Assembly: GCA_964549505.1 (NCBI GenBank)
Contig: CAZJVD010000003.1
Span: forward strand, 160,868-224,867
Reading direction: 5' to 3'
Origin: CAZJVD01 sp964549505
GTDB lineage: Bacteria; Bdellovibrionota; UBA1018; CAZJVD01
Length of the DNA stretch: 64,000 nt
This document shows, piece by piece, positions 16,124 through 26,400 of this stretch. The notes under the pieces were generated by a model that saw nothing but the letters and a program-made list of their open reading frames with translations, did no database searches and had not been told where the DNA came from. A program made the position numbers and the translations under genes. The number at the start of each line of letters is the position of its first letter. Position 1 is the first letter of the stretch.

Positions 16124-18604
16124 ATGCGTTTGGTTTCGAAGTCATGGACGGTGGCTTTTGTCGTTTTAGCAGCCGCCGGTTGCACCGGCTCCAATCAAGT
16201 CGATCTCCAAAAAGTGGAAACGACAAATGTTCACGAGATTCCACGCTTCACCGAAGCGGATGCCGTCTCAACACTCCAAGCTGCCGCAAGCGACCAACGA
16301 CCCGTCACAAACGCTGTCGAAGTCATCCGCTCCAAAGTCGATCATCGCTTTAGTTGGACAGCGTTCTGGAATCTCTTGGAGAAGGCATCGTTTTACGAAC
16401 GACTGCCCACAACGGACCGCGAAGCGATTTGGAGCCTCGCCGATACGTACTGCTCCGGTAATAATGACACTTACGATGCTTTTGTTGTGAATCTCCTACG
16501 CGTTCCTCGCGACGTACCGCGACTTTTTGAACCCAAGGAGTCTGCACGACGAGCAACCGTATGTGTGGGCGCAGTCAGCGCCGTGACTTGGTCTCGCGTT
16601 CTTAAGATCACAGATGCTGTGTTCGAAAGCGGCGATCCCTTGAGAGGTGTCGATTTTCTAACGTGGTCGCGAACTCAGATTCTCGAAAATGGGGATGCAA
16701 ACGAACGCGAACGTCGTATCGACGCTTTCGCCAACGAAAAGGTTTTTCGCTTGCTCACTTTAAAGCATGTTGTCGAAAAAGCAGCGCGCGAGGACCTACA
16801 GGCAACTCTCGATTGGATCGAGTTGGTCGATGGCCGCAATGACCTCCCCGTCTTCGCAGATGCGATTGTCACCGGTATCCTGACGGATCACAAAACGAAT
16901 CCCGAAGCCGTGTCGAAAGCTGTTACGCAGCAAGGGTTCCGAACCATCACACGTTTGTTTACACTCGCATCGCGAGACACCGTTCTTGCGAACCGTGATC
17001 CGATTTTCCCTGCGCTCCAAGAGGCGTATCGCGAAGAAACGGTTCGAAGCACTGTTTCAACAGACGATGCTCTCAAGACGGGATCGGCCTACCGAGCACT
17101 GATTGAAAGTCTTGAGGACTTGCGCCGCCTCGAAAGCACAACCTATGGCGAAATCGGAAATGCTGAGCGGCAAGCTTGGTTAGTGGCTCTGCACCGCTCA
17201 CTCGAACAAGCGCTTTGGAAAAACGACGCTGTCGCACTCGACGTTTTGGGAGAAGCTCTACACGATCACAACTCGCCCGACGTACAATGGATGAAGTTCC
17301 GTGTCCTTCGACATTTTGGTCAGCCCGTGGCGGGGATCAAGTTTCCGCCACACGCGGCCTTGCAGTCTGCACCGCTCGACGAACTTCTTTGGAGTCGTCT
17401 GAAGATCCACTACGCTGAAACCGAGACCGACATGCAAAAGGCGATCGATAGTCACTGTCGTCTGCTGCAGAGCCGATTCGGTATCGTCGGTCAGTTCAGC
17501 GATCCGCGCTATCGTGAGCTGAGTGTAGCAGCGGTGGAAGCAAACCCGGCGCAGTTGCTCTTACCAGGATGTCACACCGTTCGAATCGTTCCAGGTAAGA
17601 CGACCTTCGATCGGGAGAACCAGTTTCAGATTCCGGAAAAAGGCGTCAATCTCGACCGCGCACCTCAGACGTTTGTCATGAATCCCGATGCGATTGTTCG
17701 TGCACCGGGACTGAAGTTTGAGTTCTCGATCACAAGCATGGATGGTTCGATTTGGGACGTTTCGACCGATCAGGTTTTCCAGCCGGAACCCGTTCCTTCG
17801 AAGCCGGGCACTCACGATGCCAGCCTGTTTCCGATCGTAGTCGGACTGAAAACAGGAACTACGAACGCAGAATTCTTCGCGATGCACTTTGTGTATCGCT
17901 CCTCAAAGTCCGGACATGACTTCTATAAAGAATATGGCGGCGATCACTATCTGCTCGACGGAATTCCGAGCGGCCGGTTCTCAGCGAAGGTCACGGATGC
18001 GAGTTCTTCGGTTCCGCCGACGGTGATTGCAAGGCCTGGTGCGGGTCAGAAATGGGAAAGCAAACCCTTTGAAGGCGGACGTGGGTCGGCATCGTTGATT
18101 GACTATGACACTCTGATCGTCAATGCGGCCTGGTTTTCCGGGCTGCGCGGGCGCGTGGTCGACGAAGTCAGCGGCCGAAAGATCGTTTCGGTTTTTCCAG
18201 GTACGCAATGGGACACACAGGCATTGATCGATCGAGCTGGCTTGGCGCTCAGCGAATCCGAGGCGATGAGTATCTACATCGATCCGCTCTTCGTCGGTGC
18301 ATTGGACATCGAAACTCGAAAGGTGATTTTTGAGGCGCAGTTGGACTACCTCAAGCAACCGCATGTCGGACCCCAGGACGCCTTAGACCGAGAGTTTGCT
18401 CGCTATCTGGAACGTACGGCTCTCGACACGCTTTTAAGTGAAGTTAAGAAGTTCAAACCGACCGACAATCTCAGGCGCTTTAGATGGACGGGTGAGTCCG
18501 TTATGGAAGATGCGGGCAAAGAGTCGTTTGTGTCCTCAGCGCAAGGCGCAGAGGGCGTTCGATTTTCACCAGAGTTTTATGGGTTTTTCGGCGTGCCAAA
18601 GTAG
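16124..18604 (+). CDS. Large lipoprotein, first gene of the Tc-like operon
   Basis: An 826-residue lipoprotein of no family I recognise. Start at the ATG at 16124 is supported by GAGG seven bases upstream and by the lipobox VVLAAAGC (Cys at residue 20), followed by TGSNQ. The +2 residue is Thr, so outer-membrane sorting is likely. Residues about 30-450 are helical, resembling armadillo or TPR-like repeats (many short helices, few glycines). About residues 480-700 are beta-rich with Ig-like character, and the tail (700-826) is mixed. Only 23 bases separate it from the next exported protein gene. Its position heading five tightly spaced genes suggests a role as an envelope anchor or assembly factor for the toxin-like proteins, which is inference. 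Confidence 0.8.
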   Translation: MRLVSKSWTVAFVVLAAAGCTGSNQVDLQKVETTNVHEIPRFTEADAVSTLQAAASDQRPVTNAVEVIRSKVDHRFSWTAFWNLLEKASFYERLPTTDREAIWSLADTYCSGNNDTYDAFVVNLLRVPRDVPRLFEPKESARRATVCVGAVSAVTWSRVLKITDAVFESGDPLRGVDFLTWSRTQILENGDANERERRIDAFANEKVFRLLTLKHVVEKAAREDLQATLDWIELVDGRNDLPVFADAIVTGILTDHKTNPEAVSKAVTQQGFRTITRLFTLASRDTVLANRDPIFPALQEAYREETVRSTVSTDDALKTGSAYRALIESLEDLRRLESTTYGEIGNAERQAWLVALHRSLEQALWKNDAVALDVLGEALHDHNSPDVQWMKFRVLRHFGQPVAGIKFPPHAALQSAPLDELLWSRLKIHYAETETDMQKAIDSHCRLLQSRFGIVGQFSDPRYRELSVAAVEANPAQLLLPGCHTVRIVPGKTTFDRENQFQIPEKGVNLDRAPQTFVMNPDAIVRAPGLKFEFSITSMDGSIWDVSTDQVFQPEPVPSKPGTHDASLFPIVVGLKTGTTNAEFFAMHFVYRSSKSGHDFYKEYGGDHYLLDGIPSGRFSAKVTDASSSVPPTVIARPGAGQKWESKPFEGGRGSASLIDYDTLIVNAAWFSGLRGRVVDEVSGRKIVSVFPGTQWDTQALIDRAGLALSESEAMSIYIDPLFVGALDIETRKVIFEAQLDYLKQPHVGPQDALDREFARYLERTALDTLLSEVKKFKPTDNLRRFRWTGESVMEDAGKESFVSSAQGAEGVRFSPEFYGFFGVPK

Positions 18605-18627
18605 GCAGCAAGAGCGAGGAAACTGCT

Positions 18628-20799
18628 ATGACTCAGACACTGATTTTCTTCTTAGTATTCTTCGGGGTGTTTTCGAGCGGGAACGTTTCAGTTCGAGCGC
18701 AGGACGAGGAGTTCGTACCACTTCTCGACTTTGGTGGTGTGGTGTGGAAGGGCGGCTTTGTTGATCTCGAAGTACCGAACAGTGCTTCGGTCGAGCTCAA
18801 CGCTCCAGAAAATCTTATCGTTGTCGAACGACTGACAGTGAACGGTATGCTCCGGACACTTGGAAAGAAGCTCGATCTTCGCGTTAAGGAACTGCGCTTC
18901 GGAAAAGAAGGGACGATTGCCGCGTTTGGTCCCGACGACGGAGCGAAACCCGGAAAACCGAACTTCATCAGCAATCAAACGCCGCGACCCGTTCAATGGG
19001 GCGGTATCGCTTGGGATGACCTTCCTGAACCCGATTGTCCGCCAAAGGAGAACCCTCTCTACGGTCGTGACGGGAGAAACGGCGGAAAAGGACAGAACGG
19101 CATGGGCGCGGCTGGTCGACCGCCCGTGCAACCGATCCACGTCTTCTCGTACACGACGTATGGCAATCCAAAGATCTCAGGCGACGGACAAAAGGGAGGT
19201 CGTGGTGGCAACGGTGAGGCCGGACAGCTGGGCTCTGCCGGAGCGCCGGGCGAGTCCCTCGATGCGGAATGCCACTGGCGAGGCACGACGTTTGGAGCGC
19301 GCGGTCATGGATGCAAATATTCTGCGGCAGCACTAGAGGATCAGGGCAGATCGATCCGATGGGATGTTGGCGAAGCACTCTGGATTCTTCTCGATGGCTA
19401 CGCTCTCATGGGAGGTCATGGACAGGCGGGCGGCGCACCAGGGCTACCGGGCTTAGGTGGTTCGGGCGGAGAGGGCGGAGTCCCGGCTGAAGTTCGATTC
19501 ACACAGGCACTTTTACCGACGGATCAGGACGGGAAAGCCGTGACAGCAGCGGGAGGCGTCGGGGGTGATCCGGGCTCCCTCGGCGTGCAAGCGCGTGGCG
19601 GTCCCGCCGGAAAAGCCGGATCGGGAGACGCGGGTAGTGATAGTGACTGGCTCGTCTTTACGTGCTCGTACACCTTTTCTGCTGGTTTACAAGGACAGAC
19701 GAATGAACGGACCGATGAGTTCACGGCGCTGGTCACACAACAAACGAACTCCGTGAAAGTCGGCACGACGCAAGTGTCGAAACCGACGTTTCAAACCGAC
19801 TTGAACACGATCTCAACGAATCGTGATTGGTTGGAGCGTCAGTGGTTCCAGTACCACTGGCACCGCTACGTTCTCAGTCTTGTCGTACGCTCCTTTTTAC
19901 TCGCGGACGGAGTGTCGACTTCTGTTCCAAAAGCTAATCAAATGGCCGTCCTTCGCGCACTTCTCAAAAACGATATCGGAAGTGCACGCGCGATCCTCGG
20001 AGAGAAATGGGACCGCTTGGTCTGGGAACAGATGCTTATTGAGTGGGACACACAGTTTGAACGCATCACGAAAGACTTCCAAAACAAGCCGGACCATGCG
20101 CTGACAACCGAGGAGCACGAAGCCCTCACGTACGCTTCTGAACTTGCGAAGTCAGTGGGTCAAGCCCTTCAGCGCGTGAACGCCGACGCCGTTTTTTCTG
20201 AACCTAGCTTCGCTGCCATGCAATCCGTTGTCCGAATGTTACACGCAAGACTCATTGGATACGGACGCGATGTTCGAAGCTCATGCCAAGTCTACGAAGG
20301 CGAAATCCAAAAACGCATCGCCGACGTTGGCGATTACACAGAGTTCCTCAGAGTACCGGCGTGTGATGCGATCGCGACGCTTGATAACGATCCGTTTATA
20401 GACATCAGCGTTCGATCGGCCATTAAAACTCGTTTCAAGCCAGTTCCCGGCATGATCGAGCATCGCAATGAGTTTGTCGTTGAAGACGAGCGTAAACGAT
20501 TGGGCATTGGATCGTATGAGTGGAATCCGCTGCGTTTTCTCATTCCACAAGCCTACGCTCAGAATCCGCCGACACCGACCTTCGTCGGCGGTGATCGTTA
20601 CATCGTGATCAAAGATTATATTCCGCTGACGCTTCCGACGGTTCGCGAAGCGTTCCGAAGCACATCCTCGGAACTCAACCATCGCGGTCTTGTCATGAAA
20701 CTCGTGGTTCCGAGTGAAACGCAGATTCGACGTGACACTCTCGGAGCTGCGTTGCGGTCGTTGGCATACATGGGTCTGCAACTAAAAAATTCTCGATAA
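18628..20799 (+). CDS. Exported Gly-rich (collagen-like) protein with helical C-terminal half
   Basis: A 723-residue protein with a signal peptide (LIFFLVFFGVFSSGNVSVRA, cleavage before QDEE) and GAGGAA ahead of its ATG. Residues about 40-110 look like short beta-solenoid turns. Residues about 140-345 contain blocks of Gly-X-Y-like and GG repeats (GRDGRNGGKGQNGMGAAGR, GGRGGNGEAGQLGSAGAPGE, GGAPGLPGLGGSGGEGG) interrupted by a cysteine-containing insert. The remainder (about 380-723) is helical with no recognised domain. It lies between the lipoprotein and the TcA-like gene, 23 and 15 bases away. A structural or receptor-contacting role on the cell surface is a reasonable guess; there is no direct evidence. 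Confidence 0.8.
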   Translation: MTQTLIFFLVFFGVFSSGNVSVRAQDEEFVPLLDFGGVVWKGGFVDLEVPNSASVELNAPENLIVVERLTVNGMLRTLGKKLDLRVKELRFGKEGTIAAFGPDDGAKPGKPNFISNQTPRPVQWGGIAWDDLPEPDCPPKENPLYGRDGRNGGKGQNGMGAAGRPPVQPIHVFSYTTYGNPKISGDGQKGGRGGNGEAGQLGSAGAPGESLDAECHWRGTTFGARGHGCKYSAAALEDQGRSIRWDVGEALWILLDGYALMGGHGQAGGAPGLPGLGGSGGEGGVPAEVRFTQALLPTDQDGKAVTAAGGVGGDPGSLGVQARGGPAGKAGSGDAGSDSDWLVFTCSYTFSAGLQGQTNERTDEFTALVTQQTNSVKVGTTQVSKPTFQTDLNTISTNRDWLERQWFQYHWHRYVLSLVVRSFLLADGVSTSVPKANQMAVLRALLKNDIGSARAILGEKWDRLVWEQMLIEWDTQFERITKDFQNKPDHALTTEEHEALTYASELAKSVGQALQRVNADAVFSEPSFAAMQSVVRMLHARLIGYGRDVRSSCQVYEGEIQKRIADVGDYTEFLRVPACDAIATLDNDPFIDISVRSAIKTRFKPVPGMIEHRNEFVVEDERKRLGIGSYEWNPLRFLIPQAYAQNPPTPTFVGGDRYIVIKDYIPLTLPTVREAFRSTSSELNHRGLVMKLVVPSETQIRRDTLGAALRSLAYMGLQLKNSR

Positions 20800-20814
20800 A
20801 GCCTGGAGGTTCGA

Positions 20815-23415
20815 ATGCTCAGTTTCTTTCTGTTGGTCCTGTTCTCTTCGATCGATCTACGTGCCTCAGAACTCTGTTCCCAATCGACTTACTTTTCGAA
20901 TCAGAACGGCACGCAAGAGATTGTTTTCGTAATCACCGACTCTGAGATCACAACCGATGATGACTTTCCGCTGGAGACAGCCGGATTTGTGATCCCCGAA
21001 CAGAGTACGTTTTCATTAGCCAAAGAAATTAAAGAGAAAGTACCCGCACTCGAACCGTGCCTAAAGATGGCAGCTCGTGTGGAGATCATCGCAGACAGTT
21101 TCGAGATGCGATCGGCCTCACGATTTGAACTGGATGGAAAGGCATTGACGATACGAGCCCGTCGCGTGGCGCTGGCGCAAAACTCTGTTTTCGCTGACCT
21201 CAGCACGATCGCACCCAACGTGATCTTCACACACTCCCCCGTTTCTGTACCGGCTGGGATGTTTCGTGTCGAAACGGCTTCTGATTGGAACGGCACTCTG
21301 AGCAATCAAGCCGTCGCACGACAGGAGACATTTTACGGAGCGGCAGCTCGCGTGGCACGAACACTGTACCGTGTCGACTCGATCGAGGCAGTCGAATCCG
21401 CTCTCGGAATATGGCGCGCGATCATCGGCGCCTTTGCCGAGGACGCGGACACGGTCAAAAACTATCTCGTTGAAAAAAGTGTTCTAAAGAGTTTGATCGA
21501 AGTCGAAAAGGACTCCAGTCGCGCTCTTGCTTACAACGCGTTAGTGCTCACCAGTCCAGACCGTGCGCGCTGGCTCGTCGAAGCGATCACCTACCGCGGG
21601 ATGGTCATGTCGGGTCGGAACTACTTTGGTTATCAATCGGGTTTTGTAACCGGTGACACCCTTCTCGAGGCCGGGGCGCTTTGCGGGGTATCACCTCAGC
21701 GGCTTAAGAGTATTCAGACTGAACGCTTGTATCAGCGCGATATGGCGTTGATTGTTCTAAAAATTCCGGAGTCAGCGGGCAGTGCGACACTTGTGAGCTG
21801 TCCTTTGGCGGTCGTTCAGAAGTTTGGTCTGGCAGAATATGTCCCTGCGATTGGTTACGAAACCGCACTCGCAAACTTCAGCGGCACAGCCGATCTTCTG
21901 CACGCCATGGTGGGCGAACGTGATAAGCGTGTCGCCGTTCTGAACTCCCGCCTCGACACGGATGCGGACCTCAAGTTTCTCGAAGAGAAGCAAAGCTTCG
22001 TCGTCGCCAATCAGCAGACACAGGCCGAGATGGCCGATAAGGAAGTCGACATCGCCGACAAGCAGGTCAAATCCTATTTGACTCAACTCGAGTATCGCGC
22101 CCAGATCCTTGAGCTTCTCAAGAAACGTAACGACCGACTGAACGATATACCAACCAACCCACCTGACATGGGACCTGGAGCCTTCGATGCCATGCAAGGA
22201 ATGATCGGTGGAGCGAGTTCGGCAGGGGCCATGACCGGCGGAAATCCATACGCCATGGTCGCTGGCGCGCTCATCGGTCTCGGGGGTTTTTTCGAAAGGC
22301 GCGATAAGGCGAACCAAGCTCGTGCGTTTCAAACACAAACCATGATGGTCGATAAGGATCTCCGACAACAAGATGGTGTGATCCAACTCAACGAAGTCAT
22401 GGCTGGCTACGCAGAGATTGTGTCGGGTGTGGAGCAAGCGCAGATCCGCAAAGCGGTTGCAGCTGGGCAGGCCGAGATTGCGAAGCGGAATGTTGAGATT
22501 GCATCAATGGAGCGCGATCACTTCCGTGAACGTCGTGGGAACCTGTTTCGTCATGCTCGGCCGGCAGGGCCTTTCAATGTTTATATTCGAACCCTGTCGG
22601 AGGATCTGCTACGCCAGTATTATCTTCTGGCTCGAACGATCGAATATCGATTCAAAACTTATTTTCCTCAGAACCACGCAAAGCTGGAGCATTGCCGCCT
22701 AACCCACGGCGGTCTCCCTGTTGGATGGCGCTTTCAAGCGTGCGTGCAAGGCCTCAAGGAACTTGTGACAGCACTCAGTACCGCGGCTGGAGAACCCGAA
22801 ATCGCGACAACGGACGCAGACTCCGCGTACGATCACGACTACGCTACGTTCGAAGTATCAGAGACTAAAACTCCGGAACTGTGGAGCGCCCTCCGAGCGA
22901 CCGGTATACTCACGTTACGTCCGCGGTTTTCTGGCGATGTGGTGAACGCCTCGCCTGCGACGGACTCATGGGCCTTTACGTTCCCTGACAGTTTCAAGAT
23001 GCTTCATATTCGAAACGCGGGCGTTTGGTACAAAGACGACCGTTCGGGCAACACTCCCGCTGAAACACGAGTTTCCGTAGAGCTGGGCAGCACACAGTCG
23101 TTCCGTCCTTATCAAGGCCCCCCGGGACTCGATGTTATTCATTTTGATCGAAGCGAGTTTCGACCCGTGCGAGGCGTGGTGGCACGCGAAGCTTACTCGT
23201 TGAAACCACTCCCGAGCCTGAGCGCCGACTACGATGCGCCGACGTTTGATTTTGCGCTCAACCAACTCGACACACCTCGCGATGGTCGCACGCTGTTTTC
23301 AGGCGCCTCACCGGTGACAACATGGACAGTGCGCTTTGATGATCCGACTGTTTACAGGCATATCCGGTCGCTGAAGATTGTTGTCCTCTATCGTTACCTA
23401 CTAAAGGAAAAGTAG
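20815..23415 (+). CDS. Exported coiled-coil protein with TcA-like C-terminal region
   Basis: An 866-residue protein with a signal peptide (MLSFFLLVLFSSIDLRA) and a strong GGAGG six bases before its ATG. Residues about 360-450 are helical coiled-coil. A glycine-rich hydrophobic segment at about 458-495 (MIGGASSAGAMTGG, then MVAGALIGLGGFF) could cross a membrane. A second coiled coil (about 500-590) is followed by LLRQYYLLARTIEYRF. The last 40 residues read TLFSGASPVTTWTVRF, then IRSLKIVVLYRYLL. This helix, hydrophobic hairpin, helix, 'YxxxDLAxxAExxYRFE' helix and terminal 'LPFEGxGxxSxWxLxLP...ILHLRYT' pattern is how A subunits of insecticidal Tc toxins end. At one third of normal TcA length it would be a much reduced version. 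The similarity is my reading by eye and needs profile search. Confidence 0.75.
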   Translation: MLSFFLLVLFSSIDLRASELCSQSTYFSNQNGTQEIVFVITDSEITTDDDFPLETAGFVIPEQSTFSLAKEIKEKVPALEPCLKMAARVEIIADSFEMRSASRFELDGKALTIRARRVALAQNSVFADLSTIAPNVIFTHSPVSVPAGMFRVETASDWNGTLSNQAVARQETFYGAAARVARTLYRVDSIEAVESALGIWRAIIGAFAEDADTVKNYLVEKSVLKSLIEVEKDSSRALAYNALVLTSPDRARWLVEAITYRGMVMSGRNYFGYQSGFVTGDTLLEAGALCGVSPQRLKSIQTERLYQRDMALIVLKIPESAGSATLVSCPLAVVQKFGLAEYVPAIGYETALANFSGTADLLHAMVGERDKRVAVLNSRLDTDADLKFLEEKQSFVVANQQTQAEMADKEVDIADKQVKSYLTQLEYRAQILELLKKRNDRLNDIPTNPPDMGPGAFDAMQGMIGGASSAGAMTGGNPYAMVAGALIGLGGFFERRDKANQARAFQTQTMMVDKDLRQQDGVIQLNEVMAGYAEIVSGVEQAQIRKAVAAGQAEIAKRNVEIASMERDHFRERRGNLFRHARPAGPFNVYIRTLSEDLLRQYYLLARTIEYRFKTYFPQNHAKLEHCRLTHGGLPVGWRFQACVQGLKELVTALSTAAGEPEIATTDADSAYDHDYATFEVSETKTPELWSALRATGILTLRPRFSGDVVNASPATDSWAFTFPDSFKMLHIRNAGVWYKDDRSGNTPAETRVSVELGSTQSFRPYQGPPGLDVIHFDRSEFRPVRGVVAREAYSLKPLPSLSADYDAPTFDFALNQLDTPRDGRTLFSGASPVTTWTVRFDDPTVYRHIRSLKIVVLYRYLLKEK

Positions 23416-23421
23416 GTCGTC

Positions 23422-26400
23422 ATGCGCCCGGCCGCTTCCGTTCTACGACACGTACTCGCCGCCGGCCTCATCAGCGGTCTGGTGCTCTCGTATGCCGGGG
23501 CTAGCGACCAACCCGATCGCGCTCTCTTTCCTAAAGGCGGCGGTAGTTCGCTCGGGATCGAGGGAACTGAAGTCGGAGTGAACGACGGAAGCTTTCGGTT
23601 TCAGTTTGAGGTTCCAGTACCGAAAGGACGCAATGGGTTTCAGCCCTCGTTGACGCTGACGTATCACAGCGGCTCGGGTGAGAACGAACTCGGATTAGGC
23701 TGGAATCTCTCAAAATCCTCCATCCAGCGCGTCGCTCGAAAAGTCCCACGCTACGACGAACAGGACGCGTTCTCATCCAGTGAATTCGGCGAACTCGCCC
23801 CTCTCGGGAACGACTACTATGTTCCGATTCGTAACCCCACGGGCATAACGATTCGTTTCGATCGCGAGCATCGAAGATGGATCGTCTGGCTTCTGAACGG
23901 AGAACGCTGGGTTTACGCGACACCCGAGACAAATGGCGAGACGGGTGGTGCGCCGGAAAGTGCGCACGAGAGTAAGATCTACCGATGGTATCTGACGAGC
24001 CGAACCGACTCGGCGGGAAACCGAATCGAGTGGTCCTACCGACACGATCTCTCCCCGCATCGTTACAACAGCGACAGCGCCCAGAACGGCGCCCAAAACA
24101 TCGATGCAGCTCCTGTGCTGTTGCTCGACGAAGTACGCTACGGTTTCGTCAGCGGCACTCCCGTCAGTCGCATCACTCTACAGTACGACACGATACGGAC
24201 GGCGGGGCGGGTGCAGACACGTGCTGGTTTTGCACAGTGGTCCGGCGAAAGTTTAACCAGCATCTCTACCTTCAACCGAGACGAGAACATCGGTAAGGTC
24301 TTACTCAGCTACGACAAGCAAAAGACGGACTCGCCTTTTCTTTTCTTAGCTCAGATTCAGAGACACGGTTCAAACGACTTAACGGACACGCCCTTTCCAG
24401 CAACAAAGTTTGAATACGCATCGAATGCCGCCGACTTTCTCTCGGATGTTTCTGACCTTGAGATTCCGTCGACCTCGCTCATCGGAAACAATCCACAGAT
24501 GGGACTCTCGGTTTTTGCCGATCTTAACGGTGACGGGTTGCCGGATCTCTACGAACAAAACCAAGGAAGCGGAAACGCTGCTTTCAACCGCGGCGACAGG
24601 AAGTTTGATAAGGACTTTCGGAGCTTCTCGAAGATCCGCCTGCGACCCCTGCCGCAAAACATCCTTCTGGATGCGAACGGCGACGGCATCCTCGATCTCA
24701 TCGACCCCTACGCCAAACGACCGATTTTCCTCAATCAGCGAGACCAGTGGAGCGACGTCGGAACCTCGGGTCCTCCGACAGGAATTCCGCTGGCTCAGCT
24801 GATCCGATTAGATGCCAACGGCGACAGCGTCTTGGACTTTTGGGACCACTCAAACGGCGAAGACCGCTGTCTCTTTTCAAATGAAAACGGCACATGGAAC
24901 GCCCCCGAAACCGTGGCGTCCGTTGAAGGTCCTCTGCGGCAGATCGATGCAGCGAGCGAGATTTTTCGGTATGGTGACTTTAATGGCGACGGACTGGTCG
25001 ATATTGCACGCATCGGCCGGGAGACCAGCTATGCATGGTTATCACTTGGCTGGTGTCGCTGGTCGCAGCCCTACACACTCAACATACCGGACGAATTGAC
25101 TCGTTTCATGGGTGGAAATCTTAGCTTCCTGCGTGTGGACGACGTCAATTCCGACGGATTTGCGGATTGGATCTACTCGGGACCGCGACAGATTCAGATA
25201 TTTCTCAATCGCGGCGACTTGCGCTTCGCAACGGGGCCGACGATCACGACCAAGAAGGAAACTATTCATTACTCGCAGGTCCTCGACGTGGACGGCGACG
25301 GGCAGAGCGACTGGATCGTCTGCGGACGGCACGCGAGCTGCGAACTCCACTCATCACCCCGCTCATCTGCCCGCTCATCTCCCCACGCATCTCCGACGAA
25401 GACAAAGCCCGGACTTTTAACGGTCGTTTCGAGCGCCCTCGGACCGAGCGAACACATCCGATATGGAACCACAGCGGCATTCTCTAAGAACTCAGGACTG
25501 CCGTTTGCGATCCCTGTGGTGACTGAGAAGCGTGTGACAGATGGTCCTTATCCAGACGGAAGCGTCCACGACGAACGCATCTCCTACAGCTACAATAATC
25601 CTTGGTGGGATCCCTTTTTCCGTGAGTTTCGTGGCTTTGAGACCGTTTTACAGAAGTGGCTCGTCGAGAAAGCTTCGACTTTTCAACGCAGGGTGGTCTC
25701 TCGTTTCTCCACCGGTAAGCGCGCGCGTCGTCTCGACCTCCCATTCTTTGAAACTCAGATGCTACGCTCGACAGAAACCCTGTCCTCGGGCGATCTCATT
25801 CGCTTCGAAAAGCACGAGAACGATTGGCAGCCGTTCGCGGGGCTCACCGACTTAGCATTTCTGCGTAAGCGAACCATTCGTCGCGGTTGGCGAGATCCGT
25901 CTTTAGCTGCGGCTGGGACGGAAACCGAAATCGCGGCCAGCATTCAGACGACTTTCGGTGGTTACGGACAGCCGATCAGTGAACGTCGGTACAGCAGTGG
26001 AGGACGGAATCTCTATACAGAGTGGGGCTACGCCGGTCCGAGGCAGAGACCTGAACACGAAGCGGATCTCTGGCTTCAGCAGAGGATTTCCGAAACCCAT
26101 CTCGGCAATGGCCCCGGCAGCGGCCTCAGTGGCGGCCTCAGTAATGACCTCGGTGGTAACATGACAGGTGGAGCGCTTCCCGAAACACGCTGGGTCTTTG
26201 ACGATCCCACAAGCTCTGAGCCGACTCAGGTCAAACAAAGAATTCAGGGCGACCTTTGGAAAGTGGATCACTGCGTTCGAAACGCCACGTATACGGGAAA
26301 TTGCGATCGGATCATCGACGCAAAGGGCGAGATTCTCCGAAGTTTCGTCTACGACCCGGAAGGCATCCATGTGCTTCAAGAGGTCAATGGTGAGTCCGAA

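Noticed and set aside
19059..19640. Gly-rich coding region considered as a CRISPR or other DNA repeat array
   Set aside because: The repetition is at the protein level only (Gly-rich codons). There are no identical DNA repeats with regular spacers, and I saw no CRISPR array anywhere in the window.
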